Source of the DNA: Sphaerochaeta halotolerans
GTDB lineage: Bacteria > Spirochaetota > Spirochaetia > Sphaerochaetales > Sphaerochaetaceae
Direction: 5' to 3'
NCBI RefSeq assembly: GCF_003429665.1
Contig: NZ_QUWK01000004.1
Location: 110,665 to 166,308, forward strand
DNA: 55,644 nucleotides
Below are positions 27,943 through 37,364 of this stretch, one piece after another (positions within the stretch are counted from its first letter, which is position 1; each line of letters opens with the position of its first letter). Both the position numbers and the translations under genes were made by a program. The notes beneath the pieces are model-generated. The model saw only the letters and a program-made list of their open reading frames with translations, had not been told where the DNA came from and made no database searches.

Positions 27943-28980
27943 TCAGGGTTTTAGATAGGTATCAGGTTCTTCCATCAAGTTTTCAGGGAGAATGATATCA
28001 ATAGGAACACAGATGGTCGTTTCAGGAAGCTGATTCAGCAATCCTTTGCGATACAGCTGATAGATAGCCGTATATCCCTGGAACTCAGGGCGCTGGCTGA
28101 TCAAGCAATCTACCTGTTTGTTTCTCATGGCTTTGCAATTCTGTGCAATTGCATCATACCCTATCATGACAGTCTGACTTTTTCGGCCAAGCTGGACAAC
28201 GAGTTCTGCTACTCTATGGATTGCATCGCTGACCACGAAAATACCACTCATGTCAGGATGGTTCCTATAAAATGTATCCAGGTCGCCAAGAGGATTTTCC
28301 CCTGCGAAATGGATTTCCATGTCATACGTTTGGTAGCCAGGCTTATCTGCGAAATAGCTGAGAAAACCCCGTACACGTTCTGATGAGTTGTATGCAGTAC
28401 GGTGGGTCTGTATCGCAAGCAGTGTGCCTCCTCCTGGTTGGAGAAGATGCATCATTCTGCCTGCAAGGTACCCCCCTTGATAGGGGTTCTGTATGACGCT
28501 GCATACAGGAATTGTATCAGGGAGTGGGCTGTCGATGAATGCGTAATCGAGCGAAGGGTAGTCAGCGAGCAAGGCTTTTGCCTCAGCAGGAACGACAGGA
28601 GCAAGCAGCAATGCATCCACTGACTTTTCCAGAAGTCGTCTCCCTTGTGTTAATAAGGATCCTCCCTTCGTCCTGTCAAACTCAAGCATATCTATAGATA
28701 CAGCGAGGGGTGAGAGCTCTTTTGCTGCTTTCAGTATTCCCTCATACATCAAATTCCAGTAGCCGTATTCGCTGTGGAGAAGAGGAAGCAGTACTCCAAT
28801 AGTGAATTGCTTGCTCAACTTGAGGTTTCTGGCATACGCATTTGGTTGGTACCCATGTTCCTCAATGATACTCATCACTTTCTCGACAGTTTTAGGAGCT
28901 ACCCGCCCTCGTTCATGGAGTACCCTGTCGACAGTCCCAATTGATACGTTTGCAAGTTTGGCAATCTCAGCTATAGTCAT
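27943..28980 (-). CDS. LacI-family transcriptional regulator
   Basis: About 345 residues. The N-terminal helix-turn-helix (IAEIAKLANVSIGTVDRVLHERGRV) is of LacI type and is followed by a periplasmic-binding-like sugar-sensing domain (IGVLLPLLHSEYGYWN...). AGGGGATTT precedes the ATG at 28980. It is divergent from araA, and two similar AACGC-containing sites lie in the shared intergenic region, so it probably represses arabinose genes and itself. The inducer is likely arabinose or a related pentose, from context only. Confidence 0.88.
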   Translation of the reverse strand: MTIAEIAKLANVSIGTVDRVLHERGRVAPKTVEKVMSIIEEHGYQPNAYARNLKLSKQFTIGVLLPLLHSEYGYWNLMYEGILKAAKELSPLAVSIDMLEFDRTKGGSLLTQGRRLLEKSVDALLLAPVVPAEAKALLADYPSLDYAFIDSPLPDTIPVCSVIQNPYQGGYLAGRMMHLLQPGGGTLLAIQTHRTAYNSSERVRGFLSYFADKPGYQTYDMEIHFAGENPLGDLDTFYRNHPDMSGIFVVSDAIHRVAELVVQLGRKSQTVMIGYDAIAQNCKAMRNKQVDCLISQRPEFQGYTAIYQLYRKGLLNQLPETTICVPIDIILPENLMEEPDTYLKP

Positions 28981-29019
28981 AAATCCCCTGCACATCTACA
29001 TGTTTGTTGTACTATTATT

Positions 29020-29035
29020 AGGTAACGATAACGCA
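29020..29035. promoter_or_regulatory. LacI-type operator half-palindrome near the regulator promoter
   Basis: GGTAACGATAACGCAA contains ACGATAACGCA, which matches ACGTTAACGCA in the araA-side operator apart from one base. It lies 40 bp upstream of the regulator gene, consistent with autoregulation. Confidence 0.5.
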
Positions 29036-29128
29036 ACTATAGTATACCATATCACAGTGTAGGTACAGAGAAATGGTTTGCCATATTTCCCTTCATTCAG
29101 CGATATTATAGGTTTTTTTCATTCTTAC

Positions 29129-29157
29129 TTGACAGAATTATATCCAGGGACAACAAT
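29129..29157 (+). promoter_or_regulatory. araA promoter
   Basis: TTGACA, 17 bp, AACAAT. The operator at 29169-29186 falls just downstream of the expected start point. Confidence 0.65.
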
Positions 29158-29168
29158 GGAATTATATT

Positions 29169-29186
29169 TGCGTTTACGTTAACGCA
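29169..29186. promoter_or_regulatory. LacI-family operator of araA
   Basis: TGCGTTTACGTTAACGCA is an 18-bp palindrome with only one mismatched pair. Position just after the -10 fits repression by blocking initiation. Confidence 0.7.
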
Positions 29187-29229
29187 CAGTACTATTTCAT
29201 TCTTGTGCAATGAGCTTAAGGGGGCAACC

Positions 29230-30714
29230 ATGCAAAGAAAAACAATTGATAGGTATGAGTTCTGGTTTTTGGTAGGATCACAATTTCTCTATGGGCCAGA
29301 GACTCTCGATGAAGTAGCGCGCCATGCACAAAAGATGGTGGAGGGGTTGAATGGTTCTGGAAAGCTTCCTTGCAGGGTCGTGTACAAAGCGACACTCAAG
29401 ACCCCCGAAGAGATTGAGCAATGCATAAAGGATGCAAATTATAATGATTCTTGTGCTGGTATTATTACCTGGATGCATACCTTCTCGCCTTCCAAGATGT
29501 GGATCAATGGTTTTTCCTTGTTGCAGAAACCCTATTGCCATCTCCATACCCAGTTCAATCGCATGATCCCGGATACCGAAATTGACATGGATTTCATGAA
29601 TTTGAATCAGTCGGCACATGGGGACCGTGAACATGGGTTCATTGCTGCCAGGATGCGTATGGGCCGCAAGATCATCACTGGTTTCTGGGAGGATGATGAT
29701 GTGCAAAAAAAACTTGGCTCCTGGATGCGCTCAGCCATTGGAGCTGTAGAGAGCAGGAAGCTGAAAGTGATGCGATTCGGCGACAATATGCGGAATGTAG
29801 CAGTTACTGAAGGAGATAAGGTCGGGGTGCAGATGCAGCTTGGCTGGCAGGTGAATACGTGGGGTGTAGGGGACTTGATCAAGGAGATTGAGGCAGTCAC
29901 CGATGCAGAAGTTGATGCACAGATGGAATCCTACCGAAAAAAGTATGCATTTTCCACCAATGATCTGGAAACAGTTCGCTATCAGGCTCGGGAAGAGGTC
30001 GCCATGCGACATTTCTTTGAACGAGAAGGCATTTCTGCCTTTTCGAACACGTTTGAAGACCTTCAAGCAATGCGTCAGCTACCAGGTCTGGCAAGCCAGG
30101 ATTTGATGGCTGAAGGGTACGGCTATGGCGGTGAAGGCGACTGGAAGGTTTCTGCCATGACCAGTCTGGTCAAAAGAATGACCGAAGGTATGGAAGGGGG
30201 AACTACCTTCATGGAGGACTATACCTATCACATGGAAAAAGGTAATGAGCTTTCACTTGGGGCGCACATGCTCGAAATCTGTCCTTCCATCACCAATGAG
30301 AAAGCACGAATTGAGGTACATGAACTAGGTATCGGGGGAAAAGAACCTCCAGCTCGTCTTGTGTTCGAGGGTCATCCAGGGAGAGCAATACTTGCTTCCC
30401 TGATCGACATGGGAGGGCGTTTGCGTCTTATCGTGAATGAAATCGAGGTGGTAAAGCCAATCTACAAGATGCCCAATCTCCCGGTAGCAAGGGTCATGTG
30501 GAAACCCGAGCCCGATTTGTACCAGGCAGCACATCTATGGATGCTCGCAGGTGGTGCTCACCATGCAGTGCTGAGTTATGATGCCACAGCAGAGATGCTG
30601 GAAGACTGGTGCGAGATCATGAATATTGAGTTTGTGCATATCCATAAGGATGTAACCGTTGCTTCCATGAAGCAGCAGTTGTTCCTTTCTGATCTTGCTT
30701 GGAAACTCAAGTAA
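29230..30714 (+). CDS. araA: L-arabinose isomerase
   Basis: 494 residues, close to E. coli AraA (500). It converts L-arabinose to L-ribulose. Recognisable family segments are FWFLVGSQFLYG, CAGIITWMHTFSPSKMWI, LHTQFNR, the metal ligands in AEGYGYGGEGDWK and GAHMLEICPSI, and the late GGAHHAVLS. AAGGGGGC lies five bases before the ATG at 29230; an upstream in-frame ATG lacks a ribosome site. Expression should be controlled by the divergent LacI protein. Confidence 0.95.
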   Translation: MQRKTIDRYEFWFLVGSQFLYGPETLDEVARHAQKMVEGLNGSGKLPCRVVYKATLKTPEEIEQCIKDANYNDSCAGIITWMHTFSPSKMWINGFSLLQKPYCHLHTQFNRMIPDTEIDMDFMNLNQSAHGDREHGFIAARMRMGRKIITGFWEDDDVQKKLGSWMRSAIGAVESRKLKVMRFGDNMRNVAVTEGDKVGVQMQLGWQVNTWGVGDLIKEIEAVTDAEVDAQMESYRKKYAFSTNDLETVRYQAREEVAMRHFFEREGISAFSNTFEDLQAMRQLPGLASQDLMAEGYGYGGEGDWKVSAMTSLVKRMTEGMEGGTTFMEDYTYHMEKGNELSLGAHMLEICPSITNEKARIEVHELGIGGKEPPARLVFEGHPGRAILASLIDMGGRLRLIVNEIEVVKPIYKMPNLPVARVMWKPEPDLYQAAHLWMLAGGAHHAVLSYDATAEMLEDWCEIMNIEFVHIHKDVTVASMKQQLFLSDLAWKLK

Positions 30715-30728
30715 TTTGCATAATAGTG

Positions 30729-30765
30729 AAGAGGCCGATTCCTCGCGGAGTCGACCTCTTTCCGT
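30729..30765. terminator. Bidirectional terminator between araA and the FGGY kinase
   Basis: Stem AAGAGG-C-CGA pairing TCG-A-CCTCTT with a loop of about 12 nt, between convergent genes. Confidence 0.75.
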
Positions 30766-30766
30766 C

Positions 30767-32368
30767 TTACTTGAGATGTGCTACTGCCGCTTTTTCAACA
30801 GGAAGACCCTGCTTGTAGCGAGCAAGGAATGCGTTGAAACCGGCAATATCCTCTTCAGTTGGCTCTATCGTAGTAACTTCGGCAGAGGCAAATACCTTTT
30901 CATTAAGATATTCAGAGAGCGTTTCATCACTCTTTCGTGCCATATAGGCAGCAAGCAGTGCAATACCCCAAGCACCACCTTCTCCGGCAGTTTTTAACAC
31001 TGAAATGGGTGTATGCAGAGCACTTGCCATCATCTTCTGTCCGACTTCAGCAGTTTTGAAGAATCCCCCATGCCCGTTGATAGTATCGATTGCAACATGT
31101 TCCTCTTCAAAAAGAATATCCATACCGATGCGTAGTACGCCAAGTGCAGTAAAGAGCTGGGAACGCATGAAATTTGCAAGTGTAAAGGAATTCTTGGTCT
31201 CTCTGACAAAGAGAGGACGCCCTTCACTGATGCCGGTCATGGTTTCTCCGCTGATGTAGTTATAGGGTAGGAGTCCTCCACAATCCTTGTCTCCTTCAAG
31301 GGCCTTGAAGAGGAGCTTGTCGTAGAACTCACCTTTGGGGACTGAGAATCCAAGTGTCTGTACCACTTCATTGAACAATCGCATCCAAGCATCATATTCA
31401 CCGGTACAGTTGTTGCCGTGACTCATTGCCACCAAGGATCCATCGGGAGTAGTAACCAGGTCAATGAACTTGTTGTAGCTCTTGGAAAGAGGTTTCTCAA
31501 GCACAATCATGGCAAATACTGAAGTTCCTGCTGATACATTTCCTGTGCGCTTTGCAACGGAATTGGTTGCAACCATCCCGGTACCTGCATCTCCTTCCGG
31601 TGGGCAGAGAGGAACTCCTGCTTCCAGCACGCCACTGGGATCGAGGAGTCTTGCGCCCTGTTCGTTCAATATTCCGGCCGGTTCTCCTGCAAGTAAGATG
31701 GAGGGAAGAATACTGGGTAGATTCCATGGAAAATGGTAGCTTTCAACCTGTTTCGCAAAGCTTTCAAGCATCTTTGCGTTATATTTCTTTGTTTCAGTAT
31801 CAATGGGGAACATGCCTGAAGCATCTCCGATTCCCAGTACTTTTTCACCGGTCAATCGCCAATGTACATACCCCGCGAGGGTAGTGAGGAATGAAATGTC
31901 TTTGACATGGTCCTCCCCACTTAGTATGGCATGATAGAGATGGCTGATCGACCAGCGTTCAGGAACCGGATAGGCAAACAGGTCACTCAATTCTTCTGCC
32001 GCTTTGGCCGTAATGGTATTTCTCCAAGTTCTGAATGGTACAAGCAATTTGTCTTGGTTGTCGAACGCAAGATAGCCGTGCATCATAGCACTGACTCCCA
32101 TTGCTTTCAGTTTTTTCAAAGGGACCCCATAGGTGCTCTGGACTGCTTCCTGTAAATTAGAAAAGCTTAGGGAGATGCCTCTCCAGACATCCTCAAGGCT
32201 GTATGTCCAAATACCATCGAGCAGGGTGTTTTCCCAGTCATGTCCCCCTTGGGCGATTGGCTGGTTTTCTGAGTTGATCAAAACTGTCTTGATTCTCGTG
32301 GAACCAAGTTCAATACCGAGCATTGTCTGGCCATTGACAATCTCTTGTGTGATTGTATTCTTCAGCAT
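30767..32368 (-). CDS. FGGY-family carbohydrate kinase, probable ribulokinase
   Basis: 533 residues. N-terminal [15 protein letters not shown] binds ATP phosphate, PEGDAGTGM and GNVSAGTS follow, and [10 protein letters not shown] with [15 protein letters not shown] marks the second half. The gene next to araA and its length suggest L-ribulose phosphorylation, but it differs from classic AraB and could be a xylulokinase-type enzyme. AAAAGGAG lies six bases before the ATG. Confidence 0.82.
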   Translation of the reverse strand: MLKNTITQEIVNGQTMLGIELGSTRIKTVLINSENQPIAQGGHDWENTLLDGIWTYSLEDVWRGISLSFSNLQEAVQSTYGVPLKKLKAMGVSAMMHGYLAFDNQDKLLVPFRTWRNTITAKAAEELSDLFAYPVPERWSISHLYHAILSGEDHVKDISFLTTLAGYVHWRLTGEKVLGIGDASGMFPIDTETKKYNAKMLESFAKQVESYHFPWNLPSILPSILLAGEPAGILNEQGARLLDPSGVLEAGVPLCPPEGDAGTGMVATNSVAKRTGNVSAGTSVFAMIVLEKPLSKSYNKFIDLVTTPDGSLVAMSHGNNCTGEYDAWMRLFNEVVQTLGFSVPKGEFYDKLLFKALEGDKDCGGLLPYNYISGETMTGISEGRPLFVRETKNSFTLANFMRSQLFTALGVLRIGMDILFEEEHVAIDTINGHGGFFKTAEVGQKMMASALHTPISVLKTAGEGGAWGIALLAAYMARKSDETLSEYLNEKVFASAEVTTIEPTEEDIAGFNAFLARYKQGLPVEKAAVAHLK

Positions 32369-32386
32369 GTGCTACTCCTTTTGGTA

Positions 32387-32415
32387 ATTATAGCCTGTAC
32401 AGCAGATTATGAAAA
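32387..32415 (-). promoter_or_regulatory. Promoter of the FGGY kinase gene
   Basis: On the minus strand a perfect -10 TATAAT with a weak -35 (TTTTCA) 17 bp upstream, followed by a good ribosome-binding site. No copy of the LacI-type operator was seen here. Confidence 0.55.
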
Positions 32416-32433
32416 GTATTCAAACAAAGAAAC

Positions 32434-32457
32434 AGCGGAAGAATAATCTCTTCCGCT
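32434..32457 (-). terminator. Terminator of glgA-glgC
   Basis: A 9-bp stem AGCGGAAGA / TCTTCCGCT with a 6-nt loop, followed on the minus strand by a T-rich stretch. Confidence 0.75.
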
Positions 32458-32479
32458 TAGTAGGAACACCTACGTGCTA

Positions 32480-33775
32480 TTACATTACTGTTCCATTTTT
32501 AATGATTGCATTCTTGTTGATGATAATAATCCCGTCATGAATGGAATACATGGCAAAATCTCCTTCCTGGCGGGGGATGTCGTCAATTCCGATGCGGCAT
32601 CCATCTCCAATACGGGCATTCTGATCGATAATGGCCTTGCGAATAATGGTTCCTCGCCCAATACCTATGTTAGGAATACCTTTCTTTGCATTTTCTGCCT
32701 TCTGTTCCTGGGTTTCGTAGAAGGAAGCACCCATACAGTAAACGCCATCGAGGGATGCCCCTGACTCAATGATGGTTCGTACACCGATGATTGAGTTCAC
32801 TATGTAGGCATTGGTGATGATTGATCCTTCACTGGTAAGTGAGTTTGAGATATTGCAGAAATTGACCTTTGTTGCAGGCAAGTGTCGGCGGTGAGTGTAA
32901 ATCGGCATCCTCTCATCGTAGAAATTGAACTGTGGGTTAATCGAGGCAAGATCGAGATTGGTCTCATAGAATGCCTTGATTGTTCCAATATCTTCCCAGA
33001 AACCATCAAAGAGGTAGGTGGCTACTTTTCTCTGTTTGATGACATCAGGTATGATTTCCTTCCCGAAATCAGTCTTGTCGTTGTTCAGTACCTCTTCCAT
33101 CGTCTTGGTATTGAAGATGTAGATACCCATGCTTGCAAGGTACTCATTACTCGAATCGGCATGCACCCCCAAGGAAGAGAACATGAATTCATCATCAACC
33201 TTGTATTCACAGATGTCCAGATCGATGGCTGGTTTTTCATAGAAATTAGTAATCATGCCTTCCTTGTCACAGCTGATGATACCCAGACCTGTTGCCTGCT
33301 CCCTGCTTATGGGCTTGGCCGCAATAGTCAGTTCAGCACCACTCTTGATGTGTCGTTCGAGCATGAGTCCAAGATCCATTCGATAGAGCTGGTCTCCGCT
33401 AAGAATGATATAGTAGTCAGCATTCTGGTCATGGAAGTGCTTCATGTTCTTACGAACGGCATCAGCGGTTCCTTGGTACCATGTATCGGTTTGATGGGTC
33501 TGCTCAGCAGCAAGAACCTCAACAAATCCGTTGGAGAAGGTGTCAAAGATATACGTGTTGGAAATGTGGTTATGAAGGGAAGCCGAATTGAACTGGGTCA
33601 AGATGTAAATCTGCCTGATTTCACTGTTGATACAGTTTGAGATTGGAATATCTACCAACCGATATTTCCCAGCAAAGGGGACTGCAGGTTTTGCACGATC
33701 CATGGTGAGAGGATATAACCGGGTACCTTTGCCCCCGCCAAGTACAATCGCAATCGTTTTTTCTCTAGTACGCAT
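32480..33775 (-). CDS. glgC: Glucose-1-phosphate adenylyltransferase
   Basis: 431 residues. Makes ADP-glucose for glycogen. The nucleotide-binding GGGKGTRLYPLT is near the N-terminus, with PAVPFAGKYRLVDIP and LSGDQLYRMD following. A C-terminal left-handed helix domain (residues about 300-431) is present. It starts one base after the glgA stop and is therefore co-transcribed and translationally coupled with it. Confidence 0.96.
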   Translation of the reverse strand: MRTREKTIAIVLGGGKGTRLYPLTMDRAKPAVPFAGKYRLVDIPISNCINSEIRQIYILTQFNSASLHNHISNTYIFDTFSNGFVEVLAAEQTHQTDTWYQGTADAVRKNMKHFHDQNADYYIILSGDQLYRMDLGLMLERHIKSGAELTIAAKPISREQATGLGIISCDKEGMITNFYEKPAIDLDICEYKVDDEFMFSSLGVHADSSNEYLASMGIYIFNTKTMEEVLNNDKTDFGKEIIPDVIKQRKVATYLFDGFWEDIGTIKAFYETNLDLASINPQFNFYDERMPIYTHRRHLPATKVNFCNISNSLTSEGSIITNAYIVNSIIGVRTIIESGASLDGVYCMGASFYETQEQKAENAKKGIPNIGIGRGTIIRKAIIDQNARIGDGCRIGIDDIPRQEGDFAMYSIHDGIIIINKNAIIKNGTVM

Positions 33776-33776
33776 G

Positions 33777-35231
33777 TCATTTCCCCCTTAAGCTGGATCT
33801 GTATACTGTTTGATATGCCTTAGCCGACCGTTCCCATGAACTGTCCCAAAGCATGCATCGTTTCCGGATGGTTCGAAGTGTTTCAGGTCCCTTCTTCCAC
33901 CAATGAATTGCTCTTTCAACTGCCTCAAGTATACCATGAGAGCTCATACTCTCAAAGAGAATACCGGTTCCCTCATCTGGTCTCTCATCCAGGTCGATGA
34001 TACTATCAGCAAGACCTCCTGTTTTACGAGCAACCGGCAAGGTACCGTAGCGAAGGCTGTACAATTGGTTGAGTCCACATGGCTCATAACGGCTGGGCAT
34101 CAGGAAAAAGTCTGCACCAGCCTCGATACGGTGGGCAGCCTTATTGCTGAAGAGAATATTTACAGAAAGATTGTCATACCGTTCGCCAAGTTCCCTTAGT
34201 TTTCTCTCCATTGTGGAGTCTCCGGTTCCTATAATAATCATCTGCATGGTGTGGTTTTGCAGCATCAGTTCCAAGGCACAGGGAGAACCCTCGAGTAATT
34301 CAACGAATCCCTTTTGTTCAGCGAGACGGCTAATCATGGCAAATAGGGGTACTGTGGTATCCTTGGGAAGACTGAACTCCTCTTGCAGCTCTTCTTTGAT
34401 GGCTTGCTTTCCTGTTTGTGAGTGTGCAGAAAAATGGTGATCAATGAAGGGATCTGTCTCCGGATTCCACTCTTCTGGATCAATCCCATTGATGATCCCT
34501 TCCAAGACTGAAGCTCGTTCCGCGAGCAACCCATCCAAAGAGCAACCATACGTTTTGCTCTGAATCTCCTGCGCATAGGTTGGGCTGACCGTGGTAATAC
34601 GATCTGCAAATTCCAAACCAGTTTTCAACAGGTTGGTTCGTTTGGAGGGTATTTCCCCATTGAACATCCGCTTGTCTGGCATGATGTCAGCACAGAGCAA
34701 ATCCAGTCGAGAGAACTCCCCTTGGTAGGCAAGGTTGTGAATGGTAATTACACTTTTTGTTTTCTGGAAGAAGGGATCATCATGTAGAGAGAGGAGATAG
34801 GGAAGAAATCCGCACGTCCAATCATGGCAATGCATGATGTCAACCTTCCAGTCAAGAAGCTTGCAAAGGACTAAAGCGGCTTTGTTCAGAATAGTGAAAC
34901 GTTTGAGGTTGTCGTGATACGGAGTGAATGAAGTATCTCCATATATTCCTTTTCTGTCAGTGAAAAAAGGATGTTGGACAAAGTAATAGGTAACCTTTCC
35001 CAAACGAGTCTCACAAAAAGTGACTGTTTCTATGCTCCCCAAGAGGGAGACTTCTCCTTGAAAGGGCAAATCAGTGAAAGAAGTTCTATCAACACTTCCA
35101 TAGAGAGGAAGCACTACTCGCACTTCTTCGCCGATTATGGCGAGGGCGCCCGATAGTGCCCCAACTACGTCTGCAAGCCCACCTGATTTAGAGAAGGGTA
35201 CAGATTCACTTGATACCATACATATATTCAT
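33777..35231 (-). CDS. glgA: Glycogen synthase (ADP-glucose-dependent)
   Basis: 484 residues, GT5 family. N-terminal KSGGLADVVGAL binds ADP-glucose. Further motifs are HCHDWTCGFLP, NGIDPEEWNP, SRLAEQKG and the C-terminal PSRYEPCGLNQLYSLRYGTLPVARKTGGL region. With glgC it forms the glycogen synthesis pair. There is no Shine-Dalgarno at the ATG; a -10 hexamer ends six bases upstream. Confidence 0.96.
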   Translation of the reverse strand: MNICMVSSESVPFSKSGGLADVVGALSGALAIIGEEVRVVLPLYGSVDRTSFTDLPFQGEVSLLGSIETVTFCETRLGKVTYYFVQHPFFTDRKGIYGDTSFTPYHDNLKRFTILNKAALVLCKLLDWKVDIMHCHDWTCGFLPYLLSLHDDPFFQKTKSVITIHNLAYQGEFSRLDLLCADIMPDKRMFNGEIPSKRTNLLKTGLEFADRITTVSPTYAQEIQSKTYGCSLDGLLAERASVLEGIINGIDPEEWNPETDPFIDHHFSAHSQTGKQAIKEELQEEFSLPKDTTVPLFAMISRLAEQKGFVELLEGSPCALELMLQNHTMQMIIIGTGDSTMERKLRELGERYDNLSVNILFSNKAAHRIEAGADFFLMPSRYEPCGLNQLYSLRYGTLPVARKTGGLADSIIDLDERPDEGTGILFESMSSHGILEAVERAIHWWKKGPETLRTIRKRCMLWDSSWERSAKAYQTVYRSSLRGK

Positions 35232-35237
35232 GGCTTA

Positions 35238-35267
35238 ATTAGAACACTAACGTAATGCCATCGTCAA
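35238..35267 (-). promoter_or_regulatory. Promoter of glgA-glgC (leaderless arrangement)
   Basis: On the minus strand TTGACG, 18 bp, TCTAAT, then six bases and the glgA ATG. Confidence 0.6.
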
Positions 35268-35292
35268 GGAGATTTGTGTGATATATGAGTTA

Positions 35293-35321
35293 GGAAATGC
35301 ACCCTAACGGTATGCATTTCC
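35293..35321 (-). other. Hairpin overlapping the trxB stop region
   Basis: A perfect 9-bp stem GGAAATGCA / TGCATTTCC with an 11-nt loop spans the trxB stop codon. No T-run follows, so its role as terminator is uncertain. Confidence 0.4.
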
Positions 35322-36242
35322 CTCCAATTCGTCAATATATTCACTTGCACAGTGGGCTGCAATGGCACCATCACTGGCTGCAGTGACCAACTGTCTGAAC
35401 ACAGTGTCTCTCACATCCCCTGCAGCATAAAGGCCGGGAATAGCTGTCTCCATCCGTTCGTTGGTAAGAATATATCCGCTTTCATTGAGCACACTCTTGT
35501 CAAGGAGTTCCGTCTGGGGGATCATTCCGACAAAGATAAAGACAGCATCAAATTCACGTTCGTACTGCTTATTATTTGCAAGATCATTGAGTAATACAGA
35601 GGTGACTTTATTTCCATCTCCGTTAATCCTCTCGACCGTATGCTGCATCACCCTTTCAATATTCTTATTGCGTTCAATTTGCTTAACGAGATGTTCCTGC
35701 GCTCTGAAGCGATCCTTACGGTGGATCAGGGTGACATGTTCACTGAGTTTAGAAAGGTATATGGCATCGGTAAGTGCGGTATCACCGCCACCAACGACCA
35801 AGATTTTTTTTCCTTTGAAGAAAGGCCCGTCACACGTTCCGCAATAGGAGACTCCCTTGCCGTTGTACCTCTCTTCACCCTCAACTCCCAAATGGTGATG
35901 TTTTGCTCCTGTAGCAAAAATAACAGCTTTTGCCTGATAGGTTTCTCCATCAGCCGTCTCTGCAGTGAAGATATCTCCCTTTTTTTTGAGCGAGGAAACC
36001 GTTGCATAGACAAGGTTGGCGCCAAAAGCCTCTGCCTGGGTATGAAACTTCATACCGATTTCATAGCCGCTGATCGGCTTATCGATACCGGGATAGTTCT
36101 CGATCATATCGATGTACATGGTCTGTCCACCTGGAGCAATTGACTCCAATAGGGTAACTGAGCGACCAGCACGTGCTGCATATTGGGCTGCAGTCATTCC
36201 CGCAACCCCTGATCCGATGATCAGTATATCTTGTTCAATCAT
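35304..36242 (-). CDS. trxB: Thioredoxin reductase
   Basis: 312 residues. FAD-binding GSGVAGMTAAQYAAR, the redox CxxC in SYCGTCDGPFF (about 135-139), NADPH-binding GGGDTALTDAIYL and the late YAAGDVRD are all present. The active-site CGTC differs from the common CATC by one residue. GGAGG sits seven bases before the ATG. Last gene of the TPR-tsaE-tsaB-trxB run; overlaps tsaB by eight bases. Confidence 0.95.
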   Translation of the reverse strand: MIEQDILIIGSGVAGMTAAQYAARAGRSVTLLESIAPGGQTMYIDMIENYPGIDKPISGYEIGMKFHTQAEAFGANLVYATVSSLKKKGDIFTAETADGETYQAKAVIFATGAKHHHLGVEGEERYNGKGVSYCGTCDGPFFKGKKILVVGGGDTALTDAIYLSKLSEHVTLIHRKDRFRAQEHLVKQIERNKNIERVMQHTVERINGDGNKVTSVLLNDLANNKQYEREFDAVFIFVGMIPQTELLDKSVLNESGYILTNERMETAIPGLYAAGDVRDTVFRQLVTAASDGAIAAHCASEYIDELEGNAYR

Positions 36243-36948
36243 GTGAAACCTCCAATGAATGGATTATTTTTTGTAATGCAATTTCAGCGTCACTTTTACG
36301 CACATAGGAAGGACCTTTTCCAATATCATCACTCCCTTGTGACAAATACTGCGCCCTTCCCATATCTGCGAGCACCAAAGCAAGATTGGTTCCCGCATAG
36401 GCATCGACGCGTATTTTATCTTGAGTTTCATTGCTGAGTTTTTGTGCAAGGAGGGGTGCATCGATTCCCGTAAGCAGTGCAGTAGGATATCCGGCAAGCA
36501 GTTGTTCAATCTGCTCAACACTGACATCAAGATCTTCACTTGTACGTTTCCCATCTACAAACAAGGCTACGTAAAATCTCTGTTTTTTTGCATCGATGGT
36601 TGCAAGTACTGCTCCTGGGTACATTTTGACACACCCTTGGTATACATCCAAGGTTGGGACGGAAACCAAGGGTATGCCAGTCGCGAGAGAAATTCCTTTA
36701 AGGGTGCTCATGGCTATTCTGAGTCCAGTGAAGGAACCAGGTCCGCTGGTACATACAAGCAAGTCCAGATTCTTCATGTCAATGTTACAGCGAGCACACA
36801 ATTCAAGAATCCGGGGAATCAGCAACTCTGAGTGTTTGGTACCCAATGTAGTCGCGCTCGTCTCATAGAAAACAGGTGTATCTTCTTCAAAGCGTACAAG
36901 AGCTAGGTGCATCACTGCTGTTGCAGTGTCACAAGCGAGGACGTTCAT
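36235..36948 (-). CDS. tsaB: tRNA threonylcarbamoyladenosine biosynthesis protein TsaB
   Basis: 237 residues. ASKHA fold with N-terminal VLACDTATAVMHLAL, HSELLIPRI and CTSGPGSFTGLRIAMSTLKG, typical of TsaB/YeaZ. It supports TsaD in forming t6A37 on ANN-decoding tRNAs. It overlaps tsaE by four bases and trxB by eight. Confidence 0.93.
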   Translation of the reverse strand: MNVLACDTATAVMHLALVRFEEDTPVFYETSATTLGTKHSELLIPRILELCARCNIDMKNLDLLVCTSGPGSFTGLRIAMSTLKGISLATGIPLVSVPTLDVYQGCVKMYPGAVLATIDAKKQRFYVALFVDGKRTSEDLDVSVEQIEQLLAGYPTALLTGIDAPLLAQKLSNETQDKIRVDAYAGTNLALVLADMGRAQYLSQGSDDIGKGPSYVRKSDAEIALQKIIHSLEVSHD

Positions 36949-37364
36949 ACCTGGACCCCTTCAAGGGTAATGATTCTCTCTTGATTTGGCATAATGTTAA
37001 TATGCACAAAAATTGTTGAATCGGGAAGTAACTCCTCAATCTTTTCACTCCACTCAATGATGGTGACTCCATTGCCATAGAGGAGCTCTTCTCCGCCAAT
37101 CATTTCAAACTCTTCGATGCCTTCGATGCGGTAGAGGTCCATATGATAGAGGGGGAATGAGCCTTTATATTCCTGGATTAGAGTGAAGGTAGGGCTGACA
37201 ATAGATTCCACGATTCCAAGTCCTTCTGCCAAGCCCTTGGCGAAGACGGTTTTTCCTGATCCTAGACTACCGCGTAAGGAAATGACAGTGCCTGGTTTGC
37301 ATTGCTTTGCAATGCTTCTTCCAAGTTTCCTTGTCTCCTCTTCACAGCGGGTAGTTACGGTCAT
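36945..37364 (-). CDS. tsaE: tRNA threonylcarbamoyladenosine biosynthesis ATPase TsaE
   Basis: 139 residues. Walker A GSLGSGKTVFAKG (about 31-43), SPTFTLIQEYKG and HMDLYRIEG are standard. Works with TsaB and TsaD in t6A synthesis. Overlaps the upstream TPR gene and tsaB by four bases each. Confidence 0.94.
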   Translation of the reverse strand: MTVTTRCEEETRKLGRSIAKQCKPGTVISLRGSLGSGKTVFAKGLAEGLGIVESIVSPTFTLIQEYKGSFPLYHMDLYRIEGIEEFEMIGGEELLYGNGVTIIEWSEKIEELLPDSTIFVHINIMPNQERIITLEGVQV

